Assembly (NCBI RefSeq): GCF_000282375.1
Contig: NZ_AKJK01000049.1
Span: forward strand, 1 to 64,000
Direction: 5' to 3'
DNA: 64,000 bases
Source of the DNA: Pseudomonas sp. GM50
GTDB taxonomy: Bacteria; Pseudomonadota; Gammaproteobacteria; Pseudomonadales; Pseudomonadaceae
The notes beneath the pieces are model-generated. The model searched no databases and was not told where the DNA came from. It saw only the letters and a list, made by a program, of their open reading frames with translations. Below, one piece after another: positions 14,701 to 26,083 of the stretch (position 1 is the first letter of the stretch; every line of letters begins with the position of its first letter). The position numbers were made by a program, and so were the translations under genes.

Positions 14701-15983
14701 TGGTTGCTGTGTCCCGTTCTGGTGAGCTGGCGATCGCTGATGACTTCGGTCGTGAGCGCGAGCGTTACAAGCTGCCGTACGGTGCTGTGATTTCGGTTAA
14801 AGAAGGTGACAAGGTCGACGCTGGCGCAATCGTGGCCAAGTGGGATCCGCACACTCACCCAATCGTTACCGAAATGAAAGGTACCGTGACCTACGTGGGC
14901 ATGGAAGAAGGCATCACGATCAAGCGTCAGACTGACGAATTGACCGGTATGACCAACATTGAAGTACTCGACGCCAAAGACCGTCCAGCTGCCGGTAAAG
15001 ATATCCGTCCTGCTGTGAAGATGGTTGATGACAACGGCAAGGATCTCTTGCTGCCGGGTACCGACGTAATTGCTCAGTACTTCCTGCCTGCTAACGCCCT
15101 GGTCGGTGTAGCGGACGGCGCGAAAATCGCGATCGGTGATGTTATCGCTCGTATTCCGCAAGAGACTTCGAAGACCCGTGACATCACCGGTGGTCTGCCG
15201 CGTGTTGCCGACTTGTTCGAAGCCCGTCGTCCGAAAGAAGCCTCGATTCTGGCTGAAGTCAGCGGCACCATCGCGTTCGGTAAAGAGACCAAAGGCAAGC
15301 GCCGTCTGGTTATCACCCCGAACGACGGTAGCGATCCGTACGAAGAGCTGATTCCGAAGTGGCGTCACCTGAACGTCTTCGAAGGCGAACAGGTAAACCG
15401 CGGCGAAGTTATCTCCGACGGCCCGAGCGATCCGCATGACATCCTGCGTCTGCTGGGTGTGAGTGCGCTGGCCAAGTACATCGTGAACGAGATCCAGGAC
15501 GTTTACCGTCTGCAAGGCGTGAAGATCAACGATAAGCACATCGAGACCATCCTGCGTCAGATGCTGCGTAAAGTTGAAATCGCTGAATCCGGCGATTCCA
15601 GTTTCATCAAGGGCGACCAGATGGAATTGACTCACGTTCTGGTAGAGAACGAGCGTCTGGCTGGCGACGAGAAATTCGTTTCCAAGTTCACTCGCGTACT
15701 GTTGGGTATCACCAAGGCGTCGTTGTCCACCGAATCGTTCATCTCGGCGGCTTCCTTCCAGGAAACCACTCGCGTACTGACCGAAGCGGCGGTAACCGGC
15801 AAGCGCGATTACCTGCGCGGCCTGAAAGAAAACGTGGTCGTGGGTCGTTTGATCCCGGCGGGTACCGGTCTGGCTTACCACAGCGAGCGCAAGCGCCGCC
15901 GTGATGCTGACAAACCGTTGCGCGTAAGCGCCAGTGAAGTGGAAGCTGCACTGACCGAAGCGCTGAACTCAAGCGGTAACTGA
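11784..15983 (+). CDS. rpoC: DNA-directed RNA polymerase subunit beta'
   Basis: Largest polymerase subunit, holding the catalytic magnesium. 1399 residues. The Mg-binding motif NADFDGD is at 458-464 (Asp460, 462, 464). The N-terminal zinc ribbon cysteines (CLCGKYK...CEKCG) and the second cysteine cluster ([15 protein letters not shown]) are present. The start is TTG at 11784, supported by the perfect AGGAGG seven bases before it and by the family N-terminus ([10 protein letters not shown]). It follows rpoB by 64 nt; the next gene, rpsL, has its own promoter. Confidence 0.98.
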   Translation: MKDLLNLLKNQGQVEEFDAIRIGLASPEMIRSWSFGEVKKPETINYRTFKPERDGLFCAKIFGPVKDYECLCGKYKRLKHRGVICEKCGVEVALAKVRRERMAHIELASPVAHIWFLKSLPSRIGLLMDMTLRDIERVLYFESYVVIDPGMTTLEKGQLLNDEQYFEALEEFGDDFDARMGAEAVRELLHAIDLEHEIGRLREEIPQTNSETKIKKLSKRLKLMEAFQGSGNLPEWMVLTVLPVLPPDLRPLVPLDGGRFATSDLNDLYRRVINRNNRLKRLLDLSAPDIIVRNEKRMLQEAVDALLDNGRRGRAITGSNKRPLKSLADMIKGKQGRFRQNLLGKRVDYSGRSVITVGPTLRLHQCGLPKKMALELFKPFIFGKLEMRGLATTIKAAKKMVERELPEVWDVLAEVIREHPVLLNRAPTLHRLGIQAFEPVLIEGKAIQLHPLVCAAYNADFDGDQMAVHVPLTLEAQLEARALMMSTNNILSPANGEPIIVPSQDVVLGLYYMTREAINAKGEGRVFADLQEVDRVFRAGEAALHAKVKVRINETVNDRDGGSVKNTRIVDTTVGRALLFQVVPPGLSYDVVNQPMKKKAISKLINQCYRVVGLKETVIFADQLMYTGFAYSTISGVSIGVNDFVIPDEKARIIGAATDEVKEIESQYASGLVTQGEKYNKVIDLWSKANDEVSKAMMANLSKEKVIDRHGVEVDQESFNSMYMMADSGARGSAAQIRQLAGMRGLMAKPDGSIIETPITANFREGLSVLQYFISTHGARKGLADTALKTANSGYLTRRLVDVAQDLVVTEIDCGTEHGLVMTPHIEGGDVVEPLGERVLGRVIARDVFKPGTEEIIVPAGTLVDEKWVEFIELNSIDEVIVRSPISCETRYGICAKCYGRDLARGHQVNIGEAVGVIAAQSIGEPGTQLTMRTFHIGGAASRTSAADSVQVKNGGTVRLHNLKHVERVDGCLVAVSRSGELAIADDFGRERERYKLPYGAVISVKEGDKVDAGAIVAKWDPHTHPIVTEMKGTVTYVGMEEGITIKRQTDELTGMTNIEVLDAKDRPAAGKDIRPAVKMVDDNGKDLLLPGTDVIAQYFLPANALVGVADGAKIAIGDVIARIPQETSKTRDITGGLPRVADLFEARRPKEASILAEVSGTIAFGKETKGKRRLVITPNDGSDPYEELIPKWRHLNVFEGEQVNRGEVISDGPSDPHDILRLLGVSALAKYIVNEIQDVYRLQGVKINDKHIETILRQMLRKVEIAESGDSSFIKGDQMELTHVLVENERLAGDEKFVSKFTRVLLGITKASLSTESFISAASFQETTRVLTEAAVTGKRDYLRGLKENVVVGRLIPAGTGLAYHSERKRRRDADKPLRVSASEVEAALTEALNSSGN

Positions 15984-16079
15984 GTTCTGCGATAAATGAG
16001 CGTGAGGCCCTGGCCGTTCCGTTCATCGAATCGAGACAATTTGTCGAGGTTGGATGAGTGGGGAGGTCGGGGCCTTGCC

Positions 16080-16108
16080 TTGACTGGGGGCAAGATCCTC
16101 TTTAGACT
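16080..16108 (+). promoter_or_regulatory. Promoter of the rpsL-rpsG-fusA-tuf (str) operon
   Basis: TTGACT (16080-16085), 17-nt spacer, TAGACT (16103-16108), in the gap after rpoC. The predicted start near 16115 lies just before the leader hairpin. Confidence 0.7.
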
Positions 16109-16125
16109 CTTGTACCCCTAAATTT

Positions 16126-16156
16126 GGCGGGAATTCGTTCCTGCCATTTTGCTTTT
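16126..16156 (+). terminator. Attenuator-like hairpin in the rpsL leader
   Basis: 8-bp stem GGCGGGAA / TTCCTGCC closed by a TTCG tetraloop, followed by a T-rich tract (16147-16156). It begins about 10 nt after the predicted start and ends about 44 nt before the rpsL ATG, the arrangement of a leader attenuator. A conserved rpsL leader in pseudomonads is known to me from memory; I could not compare the two. Confidence 0.6.
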
Positions 16157-16199
16157 CTTGCAAGACAATAGCGTCGCAAGACAACAGTGGAGCTAGTAG

Positions 16200-16571
16200 A
16201 TGGCAACTATCAACCAGCTGGTACGTCAGCCGCGTAAGCGTATCGTCGAGAAATCCGACGTGCCTGCGCTGCAGAACTGCCCGCAACGTCGTGGCGTATG
16301 CACCCGTGTGTATACCACCACGCCGAAAAAACCTAACTCGGCACTGCGTAAAGTATGCCGTGTGCGTCTGACCAACGGTTTCGAGGTTTCCTCGTACATC
16401 GGCGGTGAAGGCCACAACCTGCAAGAGCACAGCGTGGTACTGATCCGCGGCGGTCGTGTAAAAGACTTGCCAGGTGTTCGTTACCACACCGTACGCGGTT
16501 CTTTGGATACTTCCGGCGTTAAAGGTCGTAACCAGGGTCGTTCGAAGTACGGTACCAAGAAGCCTAAGTAG
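16200..16571 (+). CDS. rpsL: 30S ribosomal protein S12
   Basis: Decoding-centre protein that sets translational accuracy. 123 residues, highly basic. The streptomycin-related residues are wild type: Lys43 in [12 protein letters not shown] and Lys88 in [13 protein letters not shown]. Asp89 is the residue that RimO beta-methylthiolates in E. coli. First gene of the str operon, with a promoter and attenuator-like hairpin upstream. The 118-nt gap to rpsG corresponds to the region where S7 binds its own message in E. coli. Confidence 0.98.
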   Translation: MATINQLVRQPRKRIVEKSDVPALQNCPQRRGVCTRVYTTTPKKPNSALRKVCRVRLTNGFEVSSYIGGEGHNLQEHSVVLIRGGRVKDLPGVRYHTVRGSLDTSGVKGRNQGRSKYGTKKPK

Positions 16572-16668
16572 TAGTGGCTTTTTGTAAAAACTGATTTTCT
16601 ATTTTTCTGAGTCGATAAGAGTAAGGTCGGAGGCGTCCCGAAAGGGCACCGATTCCGAGCGAACCTGA

Positions 16669-17160
<492 letters not shown>

Positions 17161-17190
17161 TTTTAGCGTCACTAATTTTGCGAGGGCTTT

Positions 17191-19296
17191 ATGGCTCGTA
17201 CTACACCGATTAACCGCTACCGTAACATTGGTATCGTTGCTCACGTGGATGCTGGTAAAACCACCACCACCGAGCGCGTCCTTTTTTACACTGGCAAAAG
17301 TCACAAGATGGGCGAGGTGCATGACGGCGCCGCGACCACAGACTGGATGGTTCAGGAGCAGGAGCGTGGTATTACCATTACTTCTGCTGCCATTACCGCC
17401 TTCTGGCAGGGTTCCGAGAAGCAGCACAAGGACCAATACCGCTTCAACGTCATCGACACCCCGGGCCACGTTGACTTCACTATTGAAGTTGAGCGTTCCC
17501 TGCGTGTTCTCGACGGCGCGGTCGTTGTGTTCTGCGGCACCTCGGGTGTTGAGCCTCAGTCGGAAACCGTATGGCGTCAAGCCAACAAATACGGCGTTCC
17601 ACGTCTTGTTTACGTAAACAAGATGGACCGTGCTGGTGCGAACTTCCTGCGCGTGATCGGTCAGATCAAGCAGCGTCTGGGTCACACTCCGGTGCCAATC
17701 CAGTTGGCCATCGGTTCCGAAGACAACTTCCAGGGTCAGATCGATCTGATGTCCATGGAAGCTGTTTACTGGAATGATGCTGACAAAGGCATGACTCCAC
17801 GTCGCGAGCCTATCCCTGCTGAACTGCAGGAACTGGCTGACGAGTGGCGCGGCAACATGGTTGAGGCTGCGGCCGAAGCCAGCGAAGAGCTGATGAACAA
17901 GTACCTCGAAGGTGAAGAACTCACCAACGCGGAAATCAAGGCCGCTCTGCGTCAGCGTACTATCGCTGGTGAGATCGTTCTGGCTGTTTGCGGTTCTTCC
18001 TTCAAGAACAAGGGTGTTCCCCTGGTTCTCGACGCCGTGATCGACTACCTGCCGGCTCCTACCGACATTCCTGCCATCAAGGGTACTGACCCGGATGACG
18101 AGACCAAGGAAATGGAGCGTCACGCAGACGACAGCGAGCCGTTCTCGGCTTTGGCGTTCAAGATCGCTACCGACCCATTCGTGGGTACCTTGACTTTCGT
18201 TCGAGTTTACTCGGGCGTGTTGGCCTCCGGCGACGGCGTGATCAACTCGGTTAAAGGCAAGAAAGAGCGCGTGGGTCGTATGGTGCAAATGCACGCAAAC
18301 GCCCGTGAAGAAATCAAGGAAGTACGCGCTGGTGACATCGCGGCCTTGATCGGCATGAAGGACGTCACCACTGGTGAAACTTTGTGCAACGCTGACAAGC
18401 CAATCATCCTGGTTCGCATGGACTTCCCGGAGCCGGTTATTTCGGTTGCCGTAGAGCCTAAGACCAAGGACGACCAGGAAAAAATGGGTATCGCTCTGGG
18501 CAAGCTCGCTCAGGAAGATCCATCTTTCCGCGTCAAGACTGATGAAGAGACTGGTCAAACGATCATCTCCGGCATGGGCGAGTTGCACCTGGACATCCTG
18601 GTTGACCGGATGCGCCGTGAGTTCAACGTCGAAGCCAACATCGGTAAGCCTCAAGTTTCGTACCGTGAGCGCATCACGAAGAGCTGCGAGATTGAAGGCA
18701 AGTTCGTTCGCCAGTCCGGCGGTCGTGGCCAGTTCGGTCACTGCTGGATTCGTTTTGCTCCTGCTGACGAAGGTCAGGAAGGTCTGCAATTCCTGAACGA
18801 AGTAGTGGGTGGTGTGGTTCCTAAGGAATACATCCCGGCTATCCAGAAGGGTATCGAAGAGCAGATGAAGAACGGCGTTGTTGCCGGCTATCCGCTGATC
18901 GGCCTGAAGGCTACCGTGTTTGATGGTTCCTACCACGACGTCGACTCCAACGAGATGGCGTTTAAAGTGGCTGCTTCCATGGCAACCAAGCAGCTGGCCC
19001 AGAAGGGCGGTGGTGAGTTGCTTGAGCCGATCATGGCGGTAGAGGTTGTTACGCCTGAAGACTATATGGGTGACGTGATGGGCGACCTCAACCGTCGTCG
19101 CGGCATGATCCTGGGTATGGAAGACACGGTCTCCGGCAAAGTGATTCGCGCCGAAGTTCCGCTGGGTGAGATGTTCGGTTATGCGACCGACGTCCGTTCC
19201 ATGTCCCAAGGTCGCGCAAGCTACTCTATGGAATTCAAAAAATACAATACAGCTCCGTCGCATATCGTCGAAACTGTTACCAAAAAACAAGGCTGA
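17191..19296 (+). CDS. fusA: Elongation factor G
   Basis: GTPase that drives translocation of tRNA and mRNA, and with RRF splits ribosomes. 701 residues. The G domain shows [13 protein letters not shown] (P-loop), [18 protein letters not shown] and NKMDR, followed by domains II-V, including [13 protein letters not shown] in domain IV and [19 protein letters not shown] in domain V. It begins 30 nt after rpsG and ends 31 nt before the second tuf gene. Pseudomonads often carry a second EF-G elsewhere; this is the ribosomal-operon copy. Confidence 0.97.
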   Translation: MARTTPINRYRNIGIVAHVDAGKTTTTERVLFYTGKSHKMGEVHDGAATTDWMVQEQERGITITSAAITAFWQGSEKQHKDQYRFNVIDTPGHVDFTIEVERSLRVLDGAVVVFCGTSGVEPQSETVWRQANKYGVPRLVYVNKMDRAGANFLRVIGQIKQRLGHTPVPIQLAIGSEDNFQGQIDLMSMEAVYWNDADKGMTPRREPIPAELQELADEWRGNMVEAAAEASEELMNKYLEGEELTNAEIKAALRQRTIAGEIVLAVCGSSFKNKGVPLVLDAVIDYLPAPTDIPAIKGTDPDDETKEMERHADDSEPFSALAFKIATDPFVGTLTFVRVYSGVLASGDGVINSVKGKKERVGRMVQMHANAREEIKEVRAGDIAALIGMKDVTTGETLCNADKPIILVRMDFPEPVISVAVEPKTKDDQEKMGIALGKLAQEDPSFRVKTDEETGQTIISGMGELHLDILVDRMRREFNVEANIGKPQVSYRERITKSCEIEGKFVRQSGGRGQFGHCWIRFAPADEGQEGLQFLNEVVGGVVPKEYIPAIQKGIEEQMKNGVVAGYPLIGLKATVFDGSYHDVDSNEMAFKVAASMATKQLAQKGGGELLEPIMAVEVVTPEDYMGDVMGDLNRRRGMILGMEDTVSGKVIRAEVPLGEMFGYATDVRSMSQGRASYSMEFKKYNTAPSHIVETVTKKQG

Positions 19297-19327
19297 TTCA
19301 GCCCCTTTAGGCTAGGAGTTAATTGTC

Positions 19328-20521
19328 GTGGCTAAAGAAAAATTTGACCGTACCCTCCCGCACGTCAACGTTGGCACCATCGGTCACGTCGACCACGGTA
19401 AAACCACGCTGACCGCTGCTCTGACTCGCGTCTGCTCCGAAGTTTTCGGTTCGGCCGTTGTTGCTTTCGACAAAATCGACAGCGCTCCGGAAGAAAAGGC
19501 TCGTGGTATCACCATCAACACCGCGCACGTTGAATACAACTCGCTGATCCGTCACTACGCTCACGTTGACTGCCCAGGTCACGCTGACTATGTGAAGAAC
19601 ATGATCACCGGTGCTGCTCAGATGGACGGCGCTATCCTGGTTTGCTCGGCCGCTGATGGTCCGATGCCACAAACCCGTGAGCACATCCTGCTGTCCCGTC
19701 AGGTTGGCGTTCCGTACATCGTTGTCTTCCTGAATAAGGCTGACATGGTTGACGACGCTGAGCTGCTGGAACTGGTTGAGATGGAAGTGCGCGATCTGCT
19801 GAGCACTTACGACTTCCCAGGTGACGACACTCCGATCATCATCGGTTCGGCTCTGATGGCTCTGAACGGCCAAGACGACAACGAAATGGGCACCACTGCC
19901 GTTCGTAAACTGGTTGAGACTCTGGACAGCTACATCCCGGATCCAGTCCGTGTTATCGACAAGCCGTTCCTGATGCCAATCGAAGACGTATTCTCGATCT
20001 CTGGTCGCGGTACTGTTGTAACTGGCCGTATCGAGCGCGGTATCGTCAAGGTTCAGGATCCACTGGAAATCGTTGGTCTGCGTGACACTACCGTCACCAC
20101 CTGCACCGGTGTTGAAATGTTCCGTAAGCTGCTCGACGAAGGTCGTGCTGGCGAGAACTGCGGCGTTCTGCTGCGTGGTACCAAGCGTGACGACGTTGAG
20201 CGTGGCCAGGTTCTGGTTAAGCCAGGTTCGGTTAAGCCGCACACCAAGTTCGAAGCTGAAGTCTACGTTCTGAGCAAAGAAGAAGGCGGTCGTCACACTC
20301 CGTTCTTCAAAGGCTACCGTCCACAGTTCTACTTCCGTACTACTGACGTGACTGGTAACTGCGAACTGCCGGAAGGCGTTGAAATGGTAATGCCAGGCGA
20401 CAACATCAAAATGGTTGTCACCCTGATCAAGACCATCGCAATGGAAGACGGTCTGCGTTTCGCTATCCGTGAAGGCGGTCGTACCGTCGGCGCTGGCGTC
20501 GTAGCCAAAATCATCGAGTAA
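19328..20521 (+). CDS. tuf: Elongation factor Tu (second copy)
   Basis: Second EF-Tu gene, in the str-operon (tufA) position, 397 residues with the same GTPase motifs as the first copy ([17 protein letters not shown]). The start is GTG at 19328 after TAGGAG. About 26 residues differ from the copy at 2757, for example FDRTLP against FERNKP near residue 6 and [10 protein letters not shown] against [10 protein letters not shown] in domain 2. Some blocks, such as 19736-19812, are base-for-base identical to copy one, which suggests patchy gene conversion. A strong terminator follows. Confidence 0.97.
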   Translation: MAKEKFDRTLPHVNVGTIGHVDHGKTTLTAALTRVCSEVFGSAVVAFDKIDSAPEEKARGITINTAHVEYNSLIRHYAHVDCPGHADYVKNMITGAAQMDGAILVCSAADGPMPQTREHILLSRQVGVPYIVVFLNKADMVDDAELLELVEMEVRDLLSTYDFPGDDTPIIIGSALMALNGQDDNEMGTTAVRKLVETLDSYIPDPVRVIDKPFLMPIEDVFSISGRGTVVTGRIERGIVKVQDPLEIVGLRDTTVTTCTGVEMFRKLLDEGRAGENCGVLLRGTKRDDVERGQVLVKPGSVKPHTKFEAEVYVLSKEEGGRHTPFFKGYRPQFYFRTTDVTGNCELPEGVEMVMPGDNIKMVVTLIKTIAMEDGLRFAIREGGRTVGAGVVAKIIE

Positions 20522-20551
20522 GCTCTTTTTTGAGTAAGCTTCGATGAGTTG

Positions 20552-20581
20552 AAAAAGCCCCCGCTTAGCGGGGGCTTTTTT
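20552..20581 (+). terminator. Terminator after the second tuf
   Basis: GCCCCCGC / GCGGGGGC stem with a TTA loop, flanked by A5 and T6. It closes the str operon, 6 nt before the S10 operon promoter. Confidence 0.92.
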
Positions 20582-20587
20582 ATTGGG

Positions 20588-20616
20588 TTGACACCTATAT
20601 GGGGCGTCTATAGAAT
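20588..20616 (+). promoter_or_regulatory. Promoter of the S10 operon
   Basis: A perfect TTGACA (20588-20593), 17-nt spacer, TAGAAT (20611-20616). It starts immediately after the tuf terminator; rpsJ begins 62 nt downstream. Confidence 0.85.
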
Positions 20617-20678
20617 TGCGCCTCCTTTTAACGGGCGTATTGCGCTCGGTGGGAATAGCAGCCGGAGTCTGAAATCCA

Positions 20679-20990
20679 ATGCAAAATCAGCAAATCCGTA
20701 TCAGGTTGAAGGCTTTTGACCATCGCCTGATCGACCAATCCACCCAGGAAATCGTGGAAACCGCGAAACGTACTGGTGCTCAAGTGCGTGGTCCAATTCC
20801 ACTGCCTACCCGTAAAGAGCGGTTCACCGTTCTGGTCTCCCCGCACGTCAACAAAGACGCGCGTGACCAGTACGAGATCCGTACTCATAAGCGCGTTCTG
20901 GACATCGTCCAGCCAACGGATAAAACCGTTGATGCACTTATGAAGCTTGATCTTGCGGCCGGTGTGGAAGTGCAGATCAGCCTCGGCTAA
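20679..20990 (+). CDS. rpsJ: 30S ribosomal protein S10 (NusE)
   Basis: 30S head protein that also acts as NusE, joining NusB and NusG in antitermination and coupling. The 103 residues begin [19 protein letters not shown], and the extended loop that reaches into the 30S head carries [16 protein letters not shown]. First gene of the S10 operon, behind a strong promoter at 20588-20616. rplC follows after an 80-nt gap, longer than any other gap in this cluster. Confidence 0.97.
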
Positions 20991-21070
20991 GACTCGGTCT
21001 TAGTCGTGTAACGCTCTGAAATGGGCGGCCATAGCGGGTGAAAGCCCCGTACACTCATGAGGTTTACAAC

Positions 21071-21706
21071 ATGACTATTGGTGTAGTCGGTCGTAAATGC
21101 GGTATGACCCGTATTTTCACCGAAGAAGGTGTCTCCATTCCGGTCACGGTCATTGAGATCGAGCCGAATCGCGTCACCCAGTTCAAAACTGAAGAGACCG
21201 ATGGCTATCGTGCAGTGCAAGTCACTGTAGGCGAGCGTCGTGCTTCGCGTGTTACAGCTGCTCAGGCTGGCCACTTCGCCAAAGCGAACGTTGCCGCTGG
21301 TCGTACCGTAATGGAATTCCGCCTTGAAGAAGGCGAGTACCAGGCCGGCGATCTGATCAACGCTGAAATCTTCGCTGCTGGTCAACTGGTTGATGTAACC
21401 GGTCAGTCCAAAGGTAAAGGCTTCCAGGGTACGATCAAGCGTTGGAACTTCCGCGGGCAAGATAATACCCACGGTAACTCCGTGTCCCACCGCGTTCCAG
21501 GCTCTATCGGCCAGTGCCAGACTCCTGGTCGTGTATTCAAGGGCAAAAAAATGTCCGGTCATATGGGCGCTGAGCGCGTGACCGTGCAGTCCCTCGAAGT
21601 AGTGCGCGTGGACGCTGAACGCAATCTGTTGTTGGTCAAGGGCGCTGTTCCTGGCGCTACTGGCGGCAACTTGGTTGTACGTCCAGCAGCCAAGGCTCGC
21701 GGTTAA
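21071..21706 (+). CDS. rplC: 50S ribosomal protein L3
   Basis: Early-assembling protein whose long loop reaches the peptidyl transferase centre. 211 residues from ATG 21071 ([16 protein letters not shown]); an upstream in-frame ATG at 21038 would add a non-conserved tail. The loop [19 protein letters not shown] carries the glutamine that PrmB methylates in relatives. It is 80 nt after rpsJ and 12 nt before rplD. Confidence 0.97.
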   Translation: MTIGVVGRKCGMTRIFTEEGVSIPVTVIEIEPNRVTQFKTEETDGYRAVQVTVGERRASRVTAAQAGHFAKANVAAGRTVMEFRLEEGEYQAGDLINAEIFAAGQLVDVTGQSKGKGFQGTIKRWNFRGQDNTHGNSVSHRVPGSIGQCQTPGRVFKGKKMSGHMGAERVTVQSLEVVRVDAERNLLLVKGAVPGATGGNLVVRPAAKARG

Positions 21707-21718
21707 GGGGAAGCTGAC

Positions 21719-22321
21719 ATGCAATTAAATGTAAATGACGCTCAAGCGATCGAAGTTTCCGAACTGACATTTGGCGGCGAATTCAACGAGACGCTGGTTC
21801 ACCAAGCAGTCGTGGCCTACATGGCCGGCGGCCGTCAAGGTAGCAAGCAGCAAAAGACCCGTTCCGACGTTCGTGGTGGCGGTAAGCGCCCATGGCGTCA
21901 GAAAGGTACTGGCCGTGCTCGTGCCGGTACTATCCGTAGCCCAATCTGGCGTGGCGGCGGTACCACTTTCGCAGCTCGTCCTCAGGATCACACCCAGAAG
22001 CTGAACAAGAAGATGTATCGCGCAGCAATGCGTTCCATCCTTGCTGAGCTGGTGCGTACTGATCGTCTGGTTGTGGTTCAGGACTTCGCTGTTGATGCAC
22101 CGAAGACCAAAGATCTGCTGAACAAACTGACCGGCATGGGCCTGACTGACGTCTTGATCGTGTCTGAAGTGGTTGATCAGAACCTGTACCTGGCTGCTCG
22201 CAACCTGCCACACGTTGATGTACGTGACGTGCAAGGTTCCGATCCAGTTAGTCTGATCGCATACGACAAGGTGTTGATCACCGTGTCGGCCGTGAAGAAA
22301 TTCGAGGAGCTGCTGGGATGA
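21719..22321 (+). CDS. rplD: 50S ribosomal protein L4
   Basis: Binds 23S rRNA domain I; its extended loop lines the nascent-chain tunnel near the macrolide site. In E. coli it also represses the S10 operon, but whether the Pseudomonas leader supports this is not evident here. 200 residues, with the loop around [20 protein letters not shown]. Its last four bases overlap the start of rplW (ATGA), giving translational coupling. Confidence 0.97.
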
Positions 22322-22617
22322 ACCAGGAACGCGTATTTAAAGTTCTGCTTGGCCCGCACGTTTCCGAGAAGGCTACGGTTCTGGCTGACAAGAAAGGCCA
22401 GTTCGTTTTCAAGGTTGCAACTGACGCAACCAAGCTGGAAATCAAGAAGGCCGTCGAAAGCCTGTTCAGCGTGAAAGTAGAGCGTGTTACTACCCTGAAT
22501 GTTCTGGGTAAGAGCAAGCGCACTGCTCGCGGTCTGGGCAAGCGTAATGACTGGAAGAAGGCAGTTATCTCCCTTCAGCCAGGCCAAGATCTCGATTTCA
22601 GCAGCAGTGCTGAGTAA
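22318..22617 (+). CDS. rplW: 50S ribosomal protein L23
   Basis: Sits at the tunnel exit and is the docking site for trigger factor and signal recognition particle. 99 residues beginning [20 protein letters not shown], the conserved N-terminus, with the extended hairpin near [17 protein letters not shown]. It overlaps rplD by 4 nt and precedes rplB by 14 nt. Confidence 0.97.
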
Positions 22618-22631
22618 GGAAGGGGTGCATC

Positions 22632-23456
22632 ATGGCAATCGTTAAATGCAAACCGACTTCCCCTGGCCGCCGTTTTGTGGTCAAGGTGGTCAACCAGGAG
22701 CTGCATAAAGGCGCTCCTCACGCACCGCTGCTCGAGAAAAAATCGAAGACTGGTGGTCGTAACAACAATGGTCGTATTACCACTCGTCACATCGGTGGTG
22801 GCCATAAGCAGCATTATCGTCTGGTCGATTTCCGTCGCAACGACAAAGATGGCATCTCTGCCACTGTCGAGCGTATTGAATACGATCCAAACCGTACTGC
22901 TCACATCGCTCTGCTGCTGTACGCAGATGGCGAGCGTCGCTACATCATCGCCCCTAAAGGCGTGAGTGCTGGTGACCAGCTGATCGCAGGTGCTTTGGCA
23001 CCGATCAAGCCGGGCAACGCTCTGCAACTGCGTAACATTCCAGTTGGTAGCACCGTACACGGCATCGAATTGAAGCCAGGTAAAGGCGCGCAAATCGCTC
23101 GTTCCGCTGGTGCTTCGGCTCAGCTGATCGCTCGTGAAGGTGTCTACGTGACCCTGCGTCTGCGTTCTGGTGAGATGCGTAAAGTGCTGGCTGAATGCCG
23201 CGCGACCCTGGGTGAAGTCTCGAACTCCGAGCACAGCCTGCGTTCGCTGGGTAAAGCTGGTGCCAAACGCTGGCGTGGCGTTCGCCCAACCGTTCGTGGT
23301 GTTGCCATGAACCCGGTTGACCACCCACATGGTGGTGGTGAAGGTCGTACCTCTGGTGGTCGTCATCCGGTATCGCCATGGGGCTTCCCGACTAAGGGCG
23401 CGAAGACTCGTGGTAATAAGCGTACCGACAAAATGATCGTCCGTCGTCGCAAGTAA
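22632..23456 (+). CDS. rplB: 50S ribosomal protein L2
   Basis: One of the most conserved ribosomal proteins, needed for subunit joining and close to the peptidyl transferase centre. 274 residues, with the C-terminal signature [15 protein letters not shown], which includes the histidine implicated in activity, then [12 protein letters not shown]. It starts with ATG after AAGGAAGGGG and ends 16 nt before rpsS. Confidence 0.98.
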   Translation: MAIVKCKPTSPGRRFVVKVVNQELHKGAPHAPLLEKKSKTGGRNNNGRITTRHIGGGHKQHYRLVDFRRNDKDGISATVERIEYDPNRTAHIALLLYADGERRYIIAPKGVSAGDQLIAGALAPIKPGNALQLRNIPVGSTVHGIELKPGKGAQIARSAGASAQLIAREGVYVTLRLRSGEMRKVLAECRATLGEVSNSEHSLRSLGKAGAKRWRGVRPTVRGVAMNPVDHPHGGGEGRTSGGRHPVSPWGFPTKGAKTRGNKRTDKMIVRRRK

Positions 23457-23472
23457 ATAGAGGGATACGACA

Positions 23473-23748
23473 GTGCCACGTTCTCTGAAAAAAGGTCCTT
23501 TTATTGATCTTCACCTACTGAAGAAGATCGAAGTGGCGGCGGAAAAGAACGATCGCAAACCAGTTAAGACCTGGTCGCGTCGTTCGATGATCCTGCCACA
23601 AATGGTCGGTTTGACCATTGCTGTGCATAACGGTCGTCAACATGTTCCAGTTCTCGTGAACGAAGACATGGTCGGCCACAAACTGGGCGAGTTTGCCGGT
23701 ACCCGCACATATCGTGGGCACGTGGCAGACAAGAAAGCCAAGCGTTAA
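23473..23748 (+). CDS. rpsS: 30S ribosomal protein S19
   Basis: Head protein that pairs with S13 and contacts A-site tRNA and the intersubunit bridge. 91 residues beginning [18 protein letters not shown]. The start codon is GTG at 23473, fixed by this conserved N-terminus and by GAGGGA upstream. It lies between rplB (16 nt) and rplV (13 nt). Confidence 0.97.
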   Translation: MPRSLKKGPFIDLHLLKKIEVAAEKNDRKPVKTWSRRSMILPQMVGLTIAVHNGRQHVPVLVNEDMVGHKLGEFAGTRTYRGHVADKKAKR

Positions 23749-23761
23749 GGGGTAAGGAACG

Positions 23762-24094
23762 ATGGAAGTAGCCGCTAAGTTGTCGGGCGCTCGAATCTCC
23801 GCCCAGAAAGCCCGCTTGGTCGCCGACCAGATCCGCGGGAAGAAGGTGGGCGAAGCGCTCAACCTGTTGGCTTTCAGCAGTAAGAAAGCCGCCGAGATCA
23901 TGAAGAAAGTGCTGGAGTCGGCCGTAGCCAACGCCGAGCATAACGAAGGCGCAGACGTTGATGACCTTAAAGTCAGCACCGTTTTCGTCAACGAAGGGCG
24001 TTCGCTGAAGCGAATCATGCCACGTGCCAAAGGCCGTGCTGATCGCATCGTCAAGCGGTCTTGCCATATCACTGTCAAGGTTGCTGACAAGTAA
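23762..24094 (+). CDS. rplV: 50S ribosomal protein L22
   Basis: Touches all 23S rRNA domains, and its beta-hairpin lines the exit tunnel opposite L4. 110 residues beginning [20 protein letters not shown]; the hairpin tip is seen at [14 protein letters not shown]. No insertions or deletions are visible in the hairpin where macrolide resistance changes usually fall. Spacing is 13 nt to rpsS and 13 nt to rpsC. Confidence 0.97.
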
Positions 24095-24107
24095 CGGAGT
24101 CGAAGAG

Positions 24108-24794
24108 ATGGGTCAGAAAGTACATCCCATTGGCATTCGCCTGGGAATCGTCAAGGAGCACACCTCCGTCTGGTACGCAGACGGTCGGACTTATGCGGAC
24201 TATTTGTTCGCTGATCTGAAGGTGCGTGAGTATCTCCAAGACAAACTAAAAAGCGCGTCCGTAAGCCGTATCGATATCCATCGTCCGGCTCAGACTGCAC
24301 GTATCACCATCCACACCGCTCGTCCAGGTATCGTTATCGGGAAGAAAGGTGAAGATGTTGAGAAACTGCGTCAGGACCTGACCAAGCAAATGGGTGTGCC
24401 TGTGCACATCAATATCGAAGAGATCCGCAAGCCGGAGCTCGACGGTATGCTGGTTGCGCAGAGCGTAGCTCAGCAGCTGGAGCGTCGCGTAATGTTCCGT
24501 CGCGCTATGAAGCGCGCTGTTCAGAACGCCATGCGCATTGGTGCCAAAGGCATCAAAATCCAAGTGAGCGGTCGTCTCGGCGGTGCTGAAATCGCACGTA
24601 CTGAATGGTATCGCGAAGGTCGTGTGCCACTGCACACCCTGCGTGCCGACATCGACTATGCCAACTACGAAGCTCACACCACTTACGGTGTGATCGGTGT
24701 AAAGGTTTGGATCTTCAAAGGCGAAGTAATTGGTGGTCGCCAAGAAGAACTGAAACCACAAGCACCAGCGCCTCGTAAAAAAGCTGCTAAGTAA
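24108..24794 (+). CDS. rpsC: 30S ribosomal protein S3
   Basis: Lines the mRNA entry tunnel and contributes to helicase activity together with S4 and S5. 228 residues from ATG 24108 ([14 protein letters not shown]); upstream in-frame starts lie inside rplV and are rejected. A KH RNA-binding domain with the GxxG loop ([12 protein letters not shown]) is at about 60-70. It ends in a basic tail and precedes rplP by 12 nt. Confidence 0.97.
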
Positions 24795-24806
24795 GGGGTA
24801 CGCCAA

Positions 24807-25220
24807 ATGTTGCAACCAAAGCGTACGAAGTTCCGCAAGCAGATGACAGGTCACAACCGTGGTCTGGCTCAGCGCGGTAGCAAAGTCAGCTTCGGCGAGT
24901 TCGCGCTGAAGTCTGTAGCTCGTGGTCGTCTCACCGCTCGTCAGATCGAGTCAGCGCGTCGTGCTCTGACCCGTCACGTTAAACGTGGCGGCAAGATCTG
25001 GATCCGTGTATTCCCGGACAAGCCTATTTCCAAAAAGCCACTCGAAGTTCGGATGGGTAAAGGTAAGGGTAGTGTGGAGTACTGGGTTGCCCAGATTCAG
25101 CCAGGCAAAGTCCTGTATGAAATCGAGGGTGTTTCTGAAGAGCTGGCGCGTGAGGCTTTTGCCCTGGCTGCTGCAAAGCTGCCGCTCGCCACCGCCTTTG
25201 TTAAACGGACGGTGATGTGA
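24807..25220 (+). CDS. rplP: 50S ribosomal protein L16
   Basis: Late-assembling protein near the A-site tRNA elbow, needed for peptidyl transferase maturation. 137 residues beginning [19 protein letters not shown], with the arginine that YcfD-type oxygenases hydroxylate in E. coli likely in the conserved [14 protein letters not shown] segment. Its TGA overlaps the rpmC ATG by one base. Confidence 0.97.
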
Positions 25221-25411
25221 TGAAAGCGAATGAACTTCGTGAAAAATCCGCACAGCAGCTGAACGAGCAACTGCTCGGCTTGCTGCGCGACCAGTTCAAT
25301 CTGCGTATGCAGAAAGCAACTGGCCAGTTGGGGCAGTCTCATCTGCTCTCGCAAGTTAAGCGTGACATCGCTCGCGTGAAGACTGTGCTCAACCAGCAGG
25401 CAGGTAAGTAA
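25220..25411 (+). CDS. rpmC: 50S ribosomal protein L29
   Basis: Small helical hairpin protein at the tunnel exit beside L23. 63 residues, [19 protein letters not shown] take ATG 25220, which shares its A with the rplP stop codon, rather than the GTG three bases earlier, since homologues start MKAN. rpsQ begins 2 nt after its stop. Confidence 0.96.
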
Positions 25412-25413
25412 TC

Positions 25414-25680
25414 ATGGCTGAAGCCGAAAAAACTGTCCGTACGCTGACTGGCCGTGTTGTCAGCGACAAGATGGACAAAACCATCACCGTTCTGATCGAG
25501 CGTCGCGTTAAGCACCCGATCTACGGTAAATACGTTAAGCGTTCGACTAAGCTGCACGCGCACGACGAAACCAATCAGTGCCACATCGGCGACAAAGTCA
25601 CTATTCGTGAAACTCGTCCTTTGGCCAAGACCAAGTCTTGGGCGCTGGTTGATGTTCTCGAACGCGCTGTGGAAGTCTAA
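25414..25680 (+). CDS. rpsQ: 30S ribosomal protein S17
   Basis: Primary 16S rRNA binder of the body with an OB fold. 88 residues with [35 protein letters not shown] order of conserved segments and the loop [18 protein letters not shown]. It starts 2 nt after rpmC; 23 nt separate it from rplN, which has GGAG upstream. Confidence 0.97.
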   Translation: MAEAEKTVRTLTGRVVSDKMDKTITVLIERRVKHPIYGKYVKRSTKLHAHDETNQCHIGDKVTIRETRPLAKTKSWALVDVLERAVEV

Positions 25681-25703
25681 GGACTAGGGGTCGGAGAAAT
25701 TAT

Positions 25704-26072
25704 ATGATTCAGACTCAATCCATGCTCGATGTGGCCGATAACAGCGGCGCTCGCCGTGTTATGTGCATCAAGGTGCTGGGTGGCTCCCATCGTCGTTACG
25801 CTGGTATCGGTGACATCATCAAAGTTACCGTCAAGGAAGCAATTCCTCGCGGTAAAGTGAAAAAAGGCCAAGTGATGACTGCTGTAGTAGTCCGCACTCG
25901 TCACGGCGTACGTCGTGCTGATGGCTCCATTATCCGCTTTGATGGCAACGCTGCTGTTCTTCTGAACAACAAGCAAGAGCCGATCGGCACCCGTATCTTT
26001 GGGCCAGTGACCCGTGAACTTCGTACTGAGAAGTTCATGAAGATCGTCTCGCTCGCCCCAGAAGTGCTGTAA
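25704..26072 (+). CDS. rplN: 50S ribosomal protein L14
   Basis: Beta-barrel protein at the subunit interface, forming bridges with 16S helix 14; also the docking site for the silencing factor RsfS in E. coli. 122 residues beginning [19 protein letters not shown], the family signature. In E. coli this gene opens the spc operon behind a promoter; here the 23-nt gap from rpsQ leaves no room for one, so transcription runs through from S10. Confidence 0.97.
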   Translation: MIQTQSMLDVADNSGARRVMCIKVLGGSHRRYAGIGDIIKVTVKEAIPRGKVKKGQVMTAVVVRTRHGVRRADGSIIRFDGNAAVLLNNKQEPIGTRIFGPVTRELRTEKFMKIVSLAPEVL

Positions 26073-26083
26073 GGAGATCCGAC

